Counted from the stretch's first letter, positions 48,206 through 58,609 are shown. The stretch: 64,000 bases of DNA from Helicobacter muridarum (GCF_000765805.2 NZ_JRPD02000001.1:124001-188000), one strand, 5' to 3'. Notes: a model not told the origin generated them from the sequence alone. Program-made: numbers and translations.

Positions 48206-49005
48206 GTAACACTCCAACTAACACAGCAGAATATATGAAAGGCAAAACACTAGTTATAAGTGGTGCTACAAGAGGTATAGGAAAGGCCATACTTTATAAA
48301 TTCGCACAACATGGCGTGAATGTAGCTTTCACTTATAATAAAAATGAAGAAGAGGCACAAAAGATTATCCAAGATGTAGAATCTAAGTATCAAATCAAAG
48401 CAGTAAGTTATCCATTAAATGTATTAGAGCCAGAGCAATATATAGCCTTATATGATAAGATTGATAAGGATTTTGATAGGGTCGATTTCTTTGTGTCAAA
48501 TGCTATTATATACGGGCGAAGCGTTGTTGGTGGTTTTGCTCCTTTTATGCGATTAAAGCCCAATGGTTTGAATAATATCTATACAGCTACTGTGCTAGCA
48601 TTTGTTGTTGGAGCTCAAGAGGCGGTTAAAAGGATGCAAAAGGTGGGCGGTGGAAATATAGTAAGTCTTAGTTCTACGGGAAATTTAGTGTATATGCCAA
48701 ATTATGCAGGTCATGGCAACTCTAAAAACGCAGTAGAGACTATGGTAAAATATGCAGCACAGGATTTAGGTGAGTTCAATATTCGCGTAAATGCAGTTAG
48801 CGGCGGTCCGATTGATACAGATGCCCTACGTGCATTTCCAGACTATGCAGAAGTTAAAGCTAAGGTAGAATCTCAGAGTCCCTTAAAGCGAATGGGGACA
48901 CCGCAGGATTTAGCAGGGGCAGCGTTTTTTTTATGTGATAATACGCAAAGTGCTTGGCTTACAGGGCAAACTATCGTTATTGATGGCGGAACTACATTTG
49001 TGTGA
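48202..49005 (+). CDS. FabL-like enoyl-ACP reductase (short-chain dehydrogenase family)
   Basis: 267 residues. NAD(P) motif [10 protein letters not shown] near 20 and a Tyr-(6)-Lys spacing in [12 protein letters not shown], the pattern of enoyl-ACP reductases rather than classical YxxxK dehydrogenases. [17 protein letters not shown] near 200 closely resembles FabL. The likely role is fatty-acid elongation. It follows dapA with a 4-bp overlap, the same pair as in Campylobacter, where the product is annotated only as an oxidoreductase. Confidence 0.82.
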   Translation: MSNTPTNTAEYMKGKTLVISGATRGIGKAILYKFAQHGVNVAFTYNKNEEEAQKIIQDVESKYQIKAVSYPLNVLEPEQYIALYDKIDKDFDRVDFFVSNAIIYGRSVVGGFAPFMRLKPNGLNNIYTATVLAFVVGAQEAVKRMQKVGGGNIVSLSSTGNLVYMPNYAGHGNSKNAVETMVKYAAQDLGEFNIRVNAVSGGPIDTDALRAFPDYAEVKAKVESQSPLKRMGTPQDLAGAAFFLCDNTQSAWLTGQTIVIDGGTTFV

Positions 49006-49120
49006 TTGTTTCTTTTTTTGTATTTTTTAGTTTGTAAAACTTGTATTATGATTATATAATATAGCATATGTGTCAGTTATTATTAATAGCAATTTATAAA
49101 ATATATAATTACAATATATA

Positions 49121-50419
49121 ATGATAAGTTTTTATTCAAGCATACTTAATAAATTTTCCACCCTGCTAGCTAAATGTTCATCTTCGCTTGTTAATTATTC
49201 GTATTTTCCAAAGCTAGATCTATATCAAGGATTAAGTTCCAAACAAACCAATGATTATCCATTCGATGATTCGCTATATGATTCTAACATCATTAATATA
49301 AGTCAATTCTCATTTGAGTCAAATATATCATATGTAGATAAAATCTTAGGATTTATGAATCATAATAAATTTTATCCATATTCTAAGTCAAGACATTGGG
49401 ATTTATTGGTTAGCTTATTTAATAAGAAAATACGTGTTATCCCGCTTGATTTGTTGCAACACAAAGAGTTAATTATTCAAAAACAAGAATTATATGAGAG
49501 AAAATTAGATGATGTTCTATTAACAAAAGCCAAGCAGACAAGAATCCCATTAGCAACACATGAGTGCCAATTCATATTAAATTATATGGATAGCACTAGA
49601 GTGAAATTTGAATCATTTTTTGTAAATTCTAGGCTACTTTGCGAGGAGTCTATAGAATCAAAAAGCAATATTTACTATGTCAACCCTCTTTTAATATTTA
49701 GTAATCTCAATATGATGTTCCCTAATTTGAGTGATTATACTGTGATATTTCAAGATAAGCATAAGCATGCTATAGCACATTATAGGTATGGAGCTATTGA
49801 TTTTTGTGCAATAATAGAAAAACAAATACCATTACAAAACTATTATCGCAATATTGATTCTATAGGTGAAGTTATTGTGTGTAATTTAACTTCACAATCA
49901 TTTACTACTAGTAAAAGCCCAACAATAGAATCTATACTATCTTATGTTATTAAGTCTAATTGGCATACAAGTAAAGATATTGAGCATTATTTAGAAAAGT
50001 TTAATATATCTGAATGTTTTAGAATTTTGATGATTAATTATTTTTACTCTACTAATACGTCATTTTTACATAATATGTTAATTATTCCTAAACGGTTTTA
50101 TATCATGCAGCGCAGAATTATCTTATATGGTGGTATAGGGATTCTTGCTGTGTTGCTTAGCAGTGCGTATAACCTGTATTTACATTATCAACAAAAGCTA
50201 ACTATTCAAAAAGAGTTAACAAACTATTATCAAATAATTAATGATGAATATCATAAGAAGAAAAGTTATACTTCTGTGTATAGTAAGATTTATGATAGTA
50301 TTAATAACAATAAGAGCTTGAATTTCTCAATAGAGCAGCATTATAACTCACAATTAAGGCAATGGGAGGATTCTAAGCAGAATCCACCAAGCAACCAAAT
50401 CAGAGCTTCACTTAATTAA
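49121..50419 (+). CDS. Single-pass membrane protein of unknown function
   Basis: 432 residues. The first 320 are soluble, rich in Ser, Asn and Tyr, without a recognised domain. A membrane segment lies at about 335-352 (IILYGGIGILAVLLSSAYNL), followed by a coiled, Lys/Gln-rich tail of 80 residues. The layout (cytoplasmic domain, one helix, coiled end) resembles PilM/PilN-type or FtsL-like assembly proteins, but no signature supports either. Base composition matches the neighbours, so it is probably a native, fast-evolving gene. Confidence 0.65.
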   Translation: MISFYSSILNKFSTLLAKCSSSLVNYSYFPKLDLYQGLSSKQTNDYPFDDSLYDSNIINISQFSFESNISYVDKILGFMNHNKFYPYSKSRHWDLLVSLFNKKIRVIPLDLLQHKELIIQKQELYERKLDDVLLTKAKQTRIPLATHECQFILNYMDSTRVKFESFFVNSRLLCEESIESKSNIYYVNPLLIFSNLNMMFPNLSDYTVIFQDKHKHAIAHYRYGAIDFCAIIEKQIPLQNYYRNIDSIGEVIVCNLTSQSFTTSKSPTIESILSYVIKSNWHTSKDIEHYLEKFNISECFRILMINYFYSTNTSFLHNMLIIPKRFYIMQRRIILYGGIGILAVLLSSAYNLYLHYQQKLTIQKELTNYYQIINDEYHKKKSYTSVYSKIYDSINNNKSLNFSIEQHYNSQLRQWEDSKQNPPSNQIRASLN

Positions 50420-50481
50420 ATGAAGCTAAACTATGTTTATATTTAAATCTAGTCTAAGGAATCCTGATATCTATTTTGATA

Positions 50482-52149
50482 TTAATGTGCTACTGCTTTA
50501 TCAGCACCAATTCCAGTTTTTGCCCTAAAATCAAAGGCTTCAAAACCTTCTTTATCAATCTTTGCCCTCTCGCTCTTGTCTGTGATAGAGAAAAACCACA
50601 GCAAGAAGAATGTAAGAGGGATAGAGAATATAGCGGGGTGGTCATAGGGAAATATTGCTTTTTCAAATCCCAAGGTCTTCACCCACATGCTAGGGCTTAG
50701 AATTACAAAGCTTACAACAGATATTAAACCTATCAATCCGCCCATAAATACGCCTCGAGTGGTTAGTCCTTTCCAATAAATGCAAAGTAATATGATTGGG
50801 AAATTAACACTTCCAGCAATCCCAAATACTAGTCCAACAATGAATGCTACATTTTGATTCTCAAAGACAAATCCAAGCACAATGGCAATCACACCAAGCA
50901 CCACCGCAGAAATCTTACTTACCCTTATTGCCATCTTACTATCCACATTTCCCTTTTTGATTGTGGTTGTATAGAGGTCATGAGCGATTGCTCCAGCTCC
51001 GCTTATGCAAAGCCCAGCCACAACAGCTAAGATTGTAGCAAATGCCACTGCTGAGATAAATCCAAGCAAAACATTTCCACCTAGAATTTCTGATAACAAA
51101 ATAACTACCATATTTGTAGCACCTGTAAAGTTGCCTTGTGCATCTACATATTTTGGATCTCCAAGCACAAAGGCTATTGCCCCAAATCCTAGCACGAATG
51201 TAAGTATAAAAAAATAGCCTATGAATCCAGTTGCATAGAATGCCGACTTTCTAGCTTCACTAGCGTCTTTGACTGTAAAGAATCTCATTAAGATATGGGG
51301 TAGTCCAGCTGTGCCAAATGTAACAGCTAACCCAAGAGATATGGTAGCTATTGGGTCTTTAAAGAATACCCCAGCTTTCATTATTGCTTCGCCTTTTGGG
51401 TGATTGTTGATTGCTAAATCAAAGTAATAATTCAAATCAAATTTTGATAGATAAAGAATCATCAAAGCCATTAGGGTTGTCCCACCTAGAAGCAAGCTTG
51501 CTTTTATGATTTGCACCCAAGTTGTAGCGTGCATACCACCAAAGACAACATAGCATACCATTAGGATTCCAACAAGAACGACAGCTAGGGCATATGGCAA
51601 GCCAAAGAGAGTTTGTATAAGCTGCCCAGCTCCAACCATTTGCGCAATGAGATAAAATATTACAATAACTAGTGTGCTAAGGGCTGCTACAATTCTTATT
51701 GGCTTTTCTTCTAGACGCAGAGCTATTACATCTGTAAAGGTGAATTTACCAAGATTTCTAAAGCGTTCAGCAATAAGGAATAGTATTACTGGCCACGCAA
51801 TAGTCCAACCAACAGGATAAACTAGGGCATCAAATCCATATGAGAATATAAGCGCGGTAAGCCCTAGAAATGCTGCCGCACTCATATAATCTCCAGAGAT
51901 AGCTAAGCCATTTTGAAACCCAGAGATACCACCCCCAGCAGTGAAGAATGCAGCGGCTGAATTTGTTTTTTTGTTAGAGTAGTAAGTAATGCCAAGTGTA
52001 ACTAGCACAAAGGCTAGAAACAAAATTACAGCTGTGATATTTAGTTCATTTTTTACTACTTCATCATCACCTGAATCAAATGCAGCCCCAAAGGCTAGAT
52101 TGCTACATAATAATAGTAATAATAGAATAAAAGTATTGAATTGTCTCAT
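50482..52149 (-). CDS. actP: Cation/acetate symporter ActP
   Basis: Sodium:solute symporter for acetate and related short acids in the inner membrane. 555 residues, with a signal-like N-terminal helix and about 13 membrane segments; family stretches include SGDYMSAAAFLGLTALIFSYG, FTFTDVIALRLEEKPIR and FGTAGLPHILMRFFTVKDA. AAGGAAAAAC lies before the ATG. It follows a DUF485 gene by 9 bp, the common YjcH-ActP pair. Confidence 0.94.
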   Translation of the reverse strand: MRQFNTFILLLLLLCSNLAFGAAFDSGDDEVVKNELNITAVILFLAFVLVTLGITYYSNKKTNSAAAFFTAGGGISGFQNGLAISGDYMSAAAFLGLTALIFSYGFDALVYPVGWTIAWPVILFLIAERFRNLGKFTFTDVIALRLEEKPIRIVAALSTLVIVIFYLIAQMVGAGQLIQTLFGLPYALAVVLVGILMVCYVVFGGMHATTWVQIIKASLLLGGTTLMALMILYLSKFDLNYYFDLAINNHPKGEAIMKAGVFFKDPIATISLGLAVTFGTAGLPHILMRFFTVKDASEARKSAFYATGFIGYFFILTFVLGFGAIAFVLGDPKYVDAQGNFTGATNMVVILLSEILGGNVLLGFISAVAFATILAVVAGLCISGAGAIAHDLYTTTIKKGNVDSKMAIRVSKISAVVLGVIAIVLGFVFENQNVAFIVGLVFGIAGSVNFPIILLCIYWKGLTTRGVFMGGLIGLISVVSFVILSPSMWVKTLGFEKAIFPYDHPAIFSIPLTFFLLWFFSITDKSERAKIDKEGFEAFDFRAKTGIGADKAVAH

Positions 52150-52158
52150 TGTTTTTCC

Positions 52159-52506
52159 TTAGATGATTTCGCTTTTTTGCATTTTGTTAAGAATTTCTTT
52201 TTGCTTATCATCAAAAAAATAATTCGCCACAAATCCATACAATCCCGTGCTAATAATGCCTAGTAAAATTGCACAGATTCCAAAGACAATGCCTACAGTA
52301 ACAGGAGAATCCCCCACCCTCAAACCTAAAAGGTCTGGGAAAAATCCAACTAGCCCCAAGAAGCTAAAATAACAACCAAGAATCAACACAGTCAAAAAAA
52401 CACAAAACCGAATCTTAAAACGCATGAATTCTTTGAATTCTTCATACACAATTTTTTGTTCTTTACTCAAATTATCTTGCTTAAAAACAAACCTTTTGTT
52501 TGACAT
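52159..52506 (-). CDS. DUF485 membrane protein (YjcH-like)
   Basis: 115 residues with two membrane helices (about 32-55 and 68-92). DUF485 proteins are almost always encoded just before ActP-type symporters and are thought to assist them. TTTTTAAGGAGGAG precedes the ATG, one of the best ribosome-binding sites in the window. Confidence 0.9.
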   Translation of the reverse strand: MSNKRFVFKQDNLSKEQKIVYEEFKEFMRFKIRFCVFLTVLILGCYFSFLGLVGFFPDLLGLRVGDSPVTVGIVFGICAILLGIISTGLYGFVANYFFDDKQKEILNKMQKSEII

Positions 52507-52883
52507 TAACTCCTCCTTAAAAATTTATGTGATTTGTATTAATTATATTTAAAAAAAACATGAAATTACCTAATTTTTTATAAAAATATCTTTATTTATT
52601 AATAAATTAAGATAAAAATTAGGTAATAACGAACTAATTCTATACAACTGTAGAAAAATATATCTATAACATTGCATTTATTATATTTTTTGTATATATT
52701 TTGTGAATATAAATTACAAAATATACACTTATAATTTACTATGAACAATTTATGTTCATTGTGCTATTTATATTGTGTAGTTGCTAAATTTTAGGACTAG
52801 ATACTAAGCACTTTGTGGATATAGATTATGTTTATTGGGCTAGAATTTCAACTCTAAATCTATATTATTTAATAAGGAGCAGC
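52507..52883. promoter_or_regulatory. Divergent intergenic region with large inverted repeat
   Basis: 377 bp between the acetate operon and hemJ. It holds the 63-nt hairpin at 52565-52627, a TATAAT at 52730-52735 and a small inverted repeat ATGAACA/TGTTCAT at 52741-52759. An ORF extends upstream of hemJ from 52815, but has no ribosome-binding site. A regulatory role is likely but unproven. Confidence 0.5.
52565..52627. repeat. 63-nt imperfect palindrome upstream of the acetate operon
   Basis: ATTACCTAATTTTT and its complement form a perfect 14-bp outer stem. After a 9-nt bulge (52579-52587) the inner part ATCTTTATTTATT pairs with AATAAATTAAGAT with one mismatch, so 27 bp pair in all. It lies 59 bp before the DUF485 start. 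Confidence 0.7.
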
Positions 52884-53318
52884 ATGATAGAGTTTTATGG
52901 TGCTTTTAAGGCTCTTCACATTATTGCAGTAATTTCATGGATGGCTGCTTTACTATATTTGCCAAGATTATTTGTATATCATTCAGAACAGAAAGACAAT
53001 ATACAATTTAAGCAAGTAGTCCAAATACAAGAGAAGCGACTTTATTATGGCATTGGCTATCCCGGAATGCTACTATCTATTATTAGCGGGATTCTTATGA
53101 TATTATCTAATCCGCATTTATTTGCAAGCGGTGGTTGGTTACATGCAAAGCTAACATTTGCATTGTTGCTTATTATTTTTCATTTTGCTTGCGGATTTTA
53201 CCGTAGAGCTTTGATGCTAGATAATTATAAGAGTGCTAGATTCTTTAGATTCTTCAATGAGATTCCTACGTTATTAATGATAGGAATTGTGATTATGGCT
53301 GTGGTAAAACCTTTTTAA
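52884..53318 (+). CDS. hemJ: Protoporphyrinogen oxidase HemJ
   Basis: Oxidises protoporphyrinogen IX in haem synthesis, inner membrane. 144 residues with four membrane helices. The conserved His is in FKALHIIAVISWMAALLYLP near the N-terminus, and the family segment KRLYYGIGYPGML is near 55. I use ATG 52884 because AAGGAGC lies just upstream; the longer frame adds 23 residues without homology. Confidence 0.9.
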   Translation: MIEFYGAFKALHIIAVISWMAALLYLPRLFVYHSEQKDNIQFKQVVQIQEKRLYYGIGYPGMLLSIISGILMILSNPHLFASGGWLHAKLTFALLLIIFHFACGFYRRALMLDNYKSARFFRFFNEIPTLLMIGIVIMAVVKPF

Positions 53319-53421
53319 TAAGAATTTATTTTCATTCTATAGTCCCATATTAAGAATTGCGTAAATATCTTTTGATTCGTGCTACAATATTAATTGTTTC
53401 AAAGTTTCAGCAAGGATGATA

Positions 53422-54699
53422 ATGTTTTGTAGAAGCTTACTTCGAGTCATATTTTTTTTTAGTGCTTTTGTATGGGCAGATCAGTATTATATTTCTGGCA
53501 ATAATTTTTATACGCGCGAGTCTTATAATCATCTTATTTCGCCAATACCAATTCCAACGCAAGAAGTAGTTAGACTAGATTCTAAAAAATGCACAAAAAA
53601 TTGTCTAAATTCTATGTTTGATAATAAGATGTATTTCAGCTTTATGTCAAAATATATAGACTACAAAGACGATCTCTTAAGCAAGCGTTTTAACTCTGCT
53701 GTTAAAGCTTTGCTAGATTCTGAAATGTTGCCTATTATTACTAGTGATGAAATTATTCGTATAGCTTTGCTTATCCCTCAAAAGAGCATTGGTAGATATT
53801 CTGCTAGCAGTGCCGTTAGTATTCTTTCTTATCTCATTACAAAGGGTGTAGACTTTGAGTTTGATGTATTTGATTCTCAAAATGAAGATGCAAGCAATCT
53901 AAGTAGGGCATATTCTGAAATTCAAGAGCAGGAGTTCAATTACATAATAGCTATTTTAACTGGTAAAGGGTTGGAGAATTTAATAAATAGCACAGATATT
54001 ACAACACCAATATTTGTGCCTACTTTAAATAAGTATCAAATTCCATCATCGCTAGATGTTAGCAATATATTCTTTGGTGGTATAGATTATAAAAAGCAAA
54101 TTCAGATGGTGCTTGATTTTGCTAATGACAAGAAAGCAAAAATCATAAGCTATAACGATGATGGTGTGATTGGTAGAATGCTAGGAGGAATTGTTTCTGC
54201 GAAGGCTAGCTCCATTCTTGCAGAGGAGAGCGTAGATTCCAAACAAGCGACAAAATTTGGGACTTCAATAAGTAAGGTTAGAAAAGATTTAAAACAAAGT
54301 GTGGTAATTCTTAATACTTCTGTAACTAAAAGCGGGTTAATCATTCCGCAAATAGGCAATACATCTCAAGTACCAATAGCATTTCTTTCTACTCAAATTA
54401 ACTATAACCCATATTTATTAAGATTAGTGCCAAAAGAAGATTCAAAAAATATTTTTGTTGTTAGTTCTATTGGTCTATTAGGCGACAAACTTTTGGCGTT
54501 TAGTGATTTATTAAGCTCTGATTTGCAATATGATTGGGTAAATTATGCTACTGCCTTAGGTGTAGATGTTATGCTTTCAAAAAATACTAAAGGTTGGAAT
54601 AGATTCTTTTCTGAAAAAATTCAAAACAACCAAGTTTTATATCATAATAGATTTTATGGCGTTAAAGATTCTCACTTTGTACCTATTGATCCAAAATGA
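53422..54699 (+). CDS. Exported periplasmic-binding-protein-like protein
   Basis: About 425 residues with a signal peptide (SLLRVIFFFSAFVWADQ). From residue 115, RIALLIPQKSIGRYSASSA and later IIAILTG, IFVPTLNKYQIP and IFFGGIDYKKQIQMVLDFAN follow the two-lobed type-1 periplasmic binding fold, as in LppC/LpoA-like proteins. It may therefore be a lipoprotein-free LpoA relative or another envelope factor; no lipobox is present. The ATG at 53422 follows AAGG by six bases; TACAAT at 53383-53388 is a likely -10 element. Confidence 0.65.
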   Translation: MFCRSLLRVIFFFSAFVWADQYYISGNNFYTRESYNHLISPIPIPTQEVVRLDSKKCTKNCLNSMFDNKMYFSFMSKYIDYKDDLLSKRFNSAVKALLDSEMLPIITSDEIIRIALLIPQKSIGRYSASSAVSILSYLITKGVDFEFDVFDSQNEDASNLSRAYSEIQEQEFNYIIAILTGKGLENLINSTDITTPIFVPTLNKYQIPSSLDVSNIFFGGIDYKKQIQMVLDFANDKKAKIISYNDDGVIGRMLGGIVSAKASSILAEESVDSKQATKFGTSISKVRKDLKQSVVILNTSVTKSGLIIPQIGNTSQVPIAFLSTQINYNPYLLRLVPKEDSKNIFVVSSIGLLGDKLLAFSDLLSSDLQYDWVNYATALGVDVMLSKNTKGWNRFFSEKIQNNQVLYHNRFYGVKDSHFVPIDPK

Positions 54700-54832
54700 T
54701 AAACATCTCTTGGCTATGTAATTTCAAAATCTTTTCCTTAGTTGTTACTAAAATGCTTATTGTTTATCTCAATGTATAGATAATAATAGCCTATTTTGCT
54801 TTGAATTCAAATACATTTAGAGTTCAATATAA

Positions 54833-55861
54833 TCAAATCTCTATTTTTTCTAATAATGTAAGATTAAAACCACTTAAAGCCGCATATTCACTCTTACTAG
54901 AGCTAAGTAATCTAAAGCTTTCAACCTTAAGTAGCCTTAAAATTTGTGCTCCTACCCCATAATCTTTTACGTCTTTATTTTGTAATGAATCTGAATTCAA
55001 AAATATGCAATATCCACCCTCTTTTTGTATTTTTTCTATGGATTTTAATAAATCATCAAACTCAGCTCCATTTTCCAGAAGCTCCAAATCACTCCTAATG
55101 CTATGGAATTTAACCAACGGAATATCCATACAATGTTTGCTAAATTGAAATGATGTATGTTTATAGCCTAAATGGTCATGAAAGATAATGCGCTTACATT
55201 TATACCCTAATAATTCAAAGTCATCTTCAGTTATCTTGGAGACTAGATTCTCATAATTTAGTCGATACTGAATTATATCTGATACATATAGAATTTTTAG
55301 ATTCTGTTCTTTAGCAAAGTCAAGTAAGAATTTATCACCACGTCTAGCCATTGAGCCATCTTTCTTCATGATTTCACAAATCACGCTAATTGGAGAGACA
55401 CCTGCGAGTTTGCAAATATCAACACTTGCTTCTGTGTGTCCTGTCCTAGCTAGCACTCCACCCTCCTTAGCAATTAGTGGAAATATATGCCCAGGTCGCA
55501 CAAAGTCACTAGGAGAAGCATTTGCATCGCACATAAGCCTAATTGTCATATCTCTTTCATAAGCAGAGATACCTGTTTTTGCCTCTCTAGCGTCAATAGA
55601 AACAGTAAAGGCTGTTTCATGATTGCTATCGTTCTTACTAACCATAGGGGGTAAATCTAGCTTTAGGGCAATTTCTTGTGTGATAGATACACAAATTAAT
55701 CCCCTTGCTTCTTGTGCCATGAAATTTATTTTTTGTGGTGTGGAAAAAATTCCGGCCATGACCAAATCGCCTTCGTTTTCCCTATCTTCATCATCCATAA
55801 TAATTATCATTTTACCGTTTTTGATTTCTTCTATGGCTTCTCTCACTCTTTTTTGATACAT
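54833..55861 (-). CDS. ribB: 3,4-dihydroxy-2-butanone 4-phosphate synthase with degenerate GCH II half
   Basis: Makes the four-carbon precursor of riboflavin. The first 200 residues are a complete RibB: DDEDRENEGDLVMAG near 24 and HIFPLIAKEGGVLARTGHTE near 125. The C-terminal 140 residues correspond to GTP cyclohydrolase II but lack the Cys-x-Cys zinc ligands and the catalytic motifs, a state described for campylobacterial RibBA-like proteins. -10 element on the minus strand at 55894-55899. Confidence 0.9.
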   Translation of the reverse strand: MYQKRVREAIEEIKNGKMIIIMDDEDRENEGDLVMAGIFSTPQKINFMAQEARGLICVSITQEIALKLDLPPMVSKNDSNHETAFTVSIDAREAKTGISAYERDMTIRLMCDANASPSDFVRPGHIFPLIAKEGGVLARTGHTEASVDICKLAGVSPISVICEIMKKDGSMARRGDKFLLDFAKEQNLKILYVSDIIQYRLNYENLVSKITEDDFELLGYKCKRIIFHDHLGYKHTSFQFSKHCMDIPLVKFHSIRSDLELLENGAEFDDLLKSIEKIQKEGGYCIFLNSDSLQNKDVKDYGVGAQILRLLKVESFRLLSSSKSEYAALSGFNLTLLEKIEI

Positions 55862-55909
55862 GAATATGCCTTAATCTTTACGTTTTTGCAAAAATTATAG
55901 CAAAAATAT

Positions 55910-55937
55910 TTGACTTTCAAAATTTTCACGCTATAAT
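55910..55937 (+). promoter_or_regulatory. Promoter of the tRNA pair
   Basis: TTGACT (55910-55915), 16-bp spacer, exact TATAAT (55932-55937), 43 bp before tRNA-Gln. One of the few places with a clear -35 box. It is divergent from the ribB promoter. Confidence 0.75.
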
Positions 55938-55980
55938 ACTATCTTTGATTTCTAGTTGAAATTTTTAGTTAATTTTATAT

Positions 55981-56055
55981 TAGGGTATCGCCAAGCGGTA
56001 AGGCAGCAGGTTTTGGTCCTGCCATTCCGAGGTTCGAATCCTTGTACCCTAGCCA
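55981..56055 (+). tRNA. tRNA-Gln (anticodon TTG)
   Basis: 75 nt including encoded CCA. Acceptor TAGGGTA pairs with TACCCTA; the anticodon arm GCAGGTTTTGGTCCTGC shows TTG; the T arm carries GGTTCGAATCC. The U1-A72 pair at the acceptor end is typical of tRNA-Gln. Confidence 0.95.
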
Positions 56056-56062
56056 TTTATAT

Positions 56063-56139
<77 letters not shown>

Positions 56140-56288
56140 TTCTTAATTAAATTATTCATTTTTTCTCACATATACATATCATAATAAAGCTATCTTTAGA
56201 TATTAGTGTTTTATATAAAGCTTTAATGCTTATTTTAATTTGTTTAACTTTGTGTAACACAAAGTTTAGCATTATTTAATATTATAAA

Positions 56289-57443
56289 TTACTTTGATTC
56301 TTTCGTGGTAGAGGTAGGATAGCTACCTAGCCACTTGATTTCATCACCTCTTTTAGCAAAGATTCTAGCTATATTCTCATCATATCTATGTCCATAGAAA
56401 TCCATATAAAATCCAGAACGAAATCCTCTATCATAGTGAATAGGGCGTGAATCTATCTTTGTAATATTGATATTTTCCTCTTTAAAATCACGAAGCAATT
56501 CAAACAAAGAGCCAGATTTCTCAAAGTCTTTGATACTTACGAATATAGATGTCTTTTGATTCTTTGCTTGCGGATTAAAAAAATCACTAATGATTACAAA
56601 GCGGGTTTGATTATTAAAATTTGTTTGTATTTTATTAAACATAATTGGTAACCCGTATATTTTGGCTGCAATATGCGAACAAATTGCAGCACTTTTAGAA
56701 TCCTTGCTAGCTAGCTTAGCAGCATATGCTGTAGAAGTAACTCCGACTTGCTCAACATTGCTTAAGTTATAGTCGTTTATAAATTCTTGGCATTGTCCAA
56801 ATGCAATATCTCTTGAGTAAATTCGCTCAATTTCGCCAATATCTTGTGCCATAGTTGCAAAACTATGATGAATGTCAAATACAATTTCTCCTATGATGCT
56901 AAAGTTACATCTTGCTAGATTGTCAATACTTTCTCCAACCATGCCATTGGTATTATTCTCAAGTGGAATGACTCCATATTTTGCATTGTGGTTTTTTAAG
57001 GATTGAAAAACTGCAGTTATAGTATTTACGCTTAAATAGCGACTTAAAGGTCCAAATATGCTTTCAGCTGCTTGGTGACAAAAGCTTCCAATCGGTCCTA
57101 AGAACGAAACTCTTTGAGGCATTTCTATATTTAAGGCTACGCCAAATATTTCATGAAATATCGATTCAAGTCTCTCTCTATTTAGATTACTAAGGTTATG
57201 TTGTTTTGCATATTCTACTAGATTATCAATAATGCTTTTTTCCCTATCGGGGCGATATATGGTTGCGTTATTTTGAATTTTTAGATGCCCTATTTGCTTA
57301 ACTATCTCAAATCTATTATTAAGTAACTTTGCCATTTCAAAATCCAGCCTGTCAATTTTATCGCGTAAAACACCAATCTTTTCATCTATATAAGTATCTG
57401 ACTTTATATTATTGATAAATTCCGAATCTTCATTATTCTCCAT
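56289..57443 (-). CDS. pheA: Bifunctional chorismate mutase / prephenate dehydratase
   Basis: Two steps of phenylalanine synthesis in one 384-residue protein. Chorismate mutase domain about 18-100 (LRDKIDRLDFEMAKLLNNRF, DREKSIIDNL), prephenate dehydratase about 108-285 (VSFLGPIGSFCHQAA, the NNQTRFVIIS active-site TRF motif), and a C-terminal ACT domain with KIDSRPI for feedback by phenylalanine. AAGGAT lies before the ATG. Confidence 0.95.
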   Translation of the reverse strand: MENNEDSEFINNIKSDTYIDEKIGVLRDKIDRLDFEMAKLLNNRFEIVKQIGHLKIQNNATIYRPDREKSIIDNLVEYAKQHNLSNLNRERLESIFHEIFGVALNIEMPQRVSFLGPIGSFCHQAAESIFGPLSRYLSVNTITAVFQSLKNHNAKYGVIPLENNTNGMVGESIDNLARCNFSIIGEIVFDIHHSFATMAQDIGEIERIYSRDIAFGQCQEFINDYNLSNVEQVGVTSTAYAAKLASKDSKSAAICSHIAAKIYGLPIMFNKIQTNFNNQTRFVIISDFFNPQAKNQKTSIFVSIKDFEKSGSLFELLRDFKEENINITKIDSRPIHYDRGFRSGFYMDFYGHRYDENIARIFAKRGDEIKWLGSYPTSTTKESK

Positions 57444-57571
57444 ATTTTATCCTTAATTAATTGACAAATGTAACATATAAATTAACCGATATTTTACCAA
57501 AATCGATATAATTCATATCATTAATAATTTTATCTATCAAGATTTTATTATAATTTAATTAGGAATTTATA

Positions 57572-58609
57572 ATGAGAAATTTTGTTTTTTTTAATGCTGG
57601 AGGTATTTTTCTTGCATTTTGTATTGCCACTGCTAGTATATTTATTGCTAACTTAGATTACACAAAGTCACTTCATATATCACCACTAATTATTGGTGTT
57701 TGTTTTGGTATTTTGCTCTCTGATTTATATAGGAAAAATCATAGCTTTCATAAAAAAATGGAAGCAGGCATTGGCTTTAGTGCAAAGAGAATTCTAAGAT
57801 TAGGCATTATTCTTTATGGTTTTAATGTTTCTCTTAATGATATTACTGATGTTGGATTTGTTGGAGTATTGTTATCTTTAGTTGTTGTTATTTCTATATT
57901 GATTATTGGATTCTTCCTAGGGACAAAGGTTCTAAAGCTTGATAGGGATTTATCAATCCTAGTAAGTGCTGGTGCGGCTATTTGCGGAGCTGCAGCAATT
58001 CTAGCTATGGAATCAGCCATAAAATCAGAGACATACAAAGGTGTTATTGCTGTTGGAACTGTTGTTGTATTTGGTTTGATTGGCATGTTTGTATATCCTG
58101 TGCTATATCAACTAGGTTTTATTCCTCTTGATTTTATACAAGAGGGATTATATATAGGTATTACTTTGCATGAAGTGGCAAATGTTGTTGGTGCAGGCGA
58201 TGCAATATCTCCAGAATGCGCTTCTTATGCTTTGATTGTAAAGATGATTAGAGTAATGCTTTTAGTGCCTACGTTGATTATTGTCCCGTTATTACTTCAG
58301 AAATTCTTTTATGATGATAAACCACAAACAAGAAATAAACTTCATATTCCTTGGTTTGCGATTGGATTTATGATAGTTATAGTTTTACATTCTATTATTG
58401 ATTTTCCATCTGTGATTATCGAATCAGGTAAGCTAATTTGCGTTTTGTTTCTTACTATGTCTATGTGCGCGCTTGGATTGCAAACAGATTTGAAGAAATT
58501 CATCTCACTTGGAGGGGCTGCGTTTAAGCTTGCATTTTTGTTAAGCCTTATTTTATTTGTAGGTGGATTTATCTTAATATATTCATTATCTCTTACTCAC
58601 ATTATATAG
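57572..58609 (+). CDS. YeiH/UPF0324 family membrane protein (putative sulfate exporter)
   Basis: 345 residues with about ten membrane segments. Family signatures include RLGIILYGFNVSLNDI near 80, SAGAAICGAAAILAMES near 132 and GITLHEVANVVGAGDAIS near 195. The sulfate-export label comes from homology and has weak experimental support. AGGAATTT precedes the ATG. It is divergent from pheA. Confidence 0.88.
   Translation: MRNFVFFNAGGIFLAFCIATASIFIANLDYTKSLHISPLIIGVCFGILLSDLYRKNHSFHKKMEAGIGFSAKRILRLGIILYGFNVSLNDITDVGFVGVLLSLVVVISILIIGFFLGTKVLKLDRDLSILVSAGAAICGAAAILAMESAIKSETYKGVIAVGTVVVFGLIGMFVYPVLYQLGFIPLDFIQEGLYIGITLHEVANVVGAGDAISPECASYALIVKMIRVMLLVPTLIIVPLLLQKFFYDDKPQTRNKLHIPWFAIGFMIVIVLHSIIDFPSVIIESGKLICVLFLTMSMCALGLQTDLKKFISLGGAAFKLAFLLSLILFVGGFILIYSLSLTHII

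Noticed and set aside
52815-52883. Longer N-terminus for HemJ.
   Set aside because: No ribosome-binding site at the upstream start, while AAGGAGC precedes ATG 52884, where homology begins.
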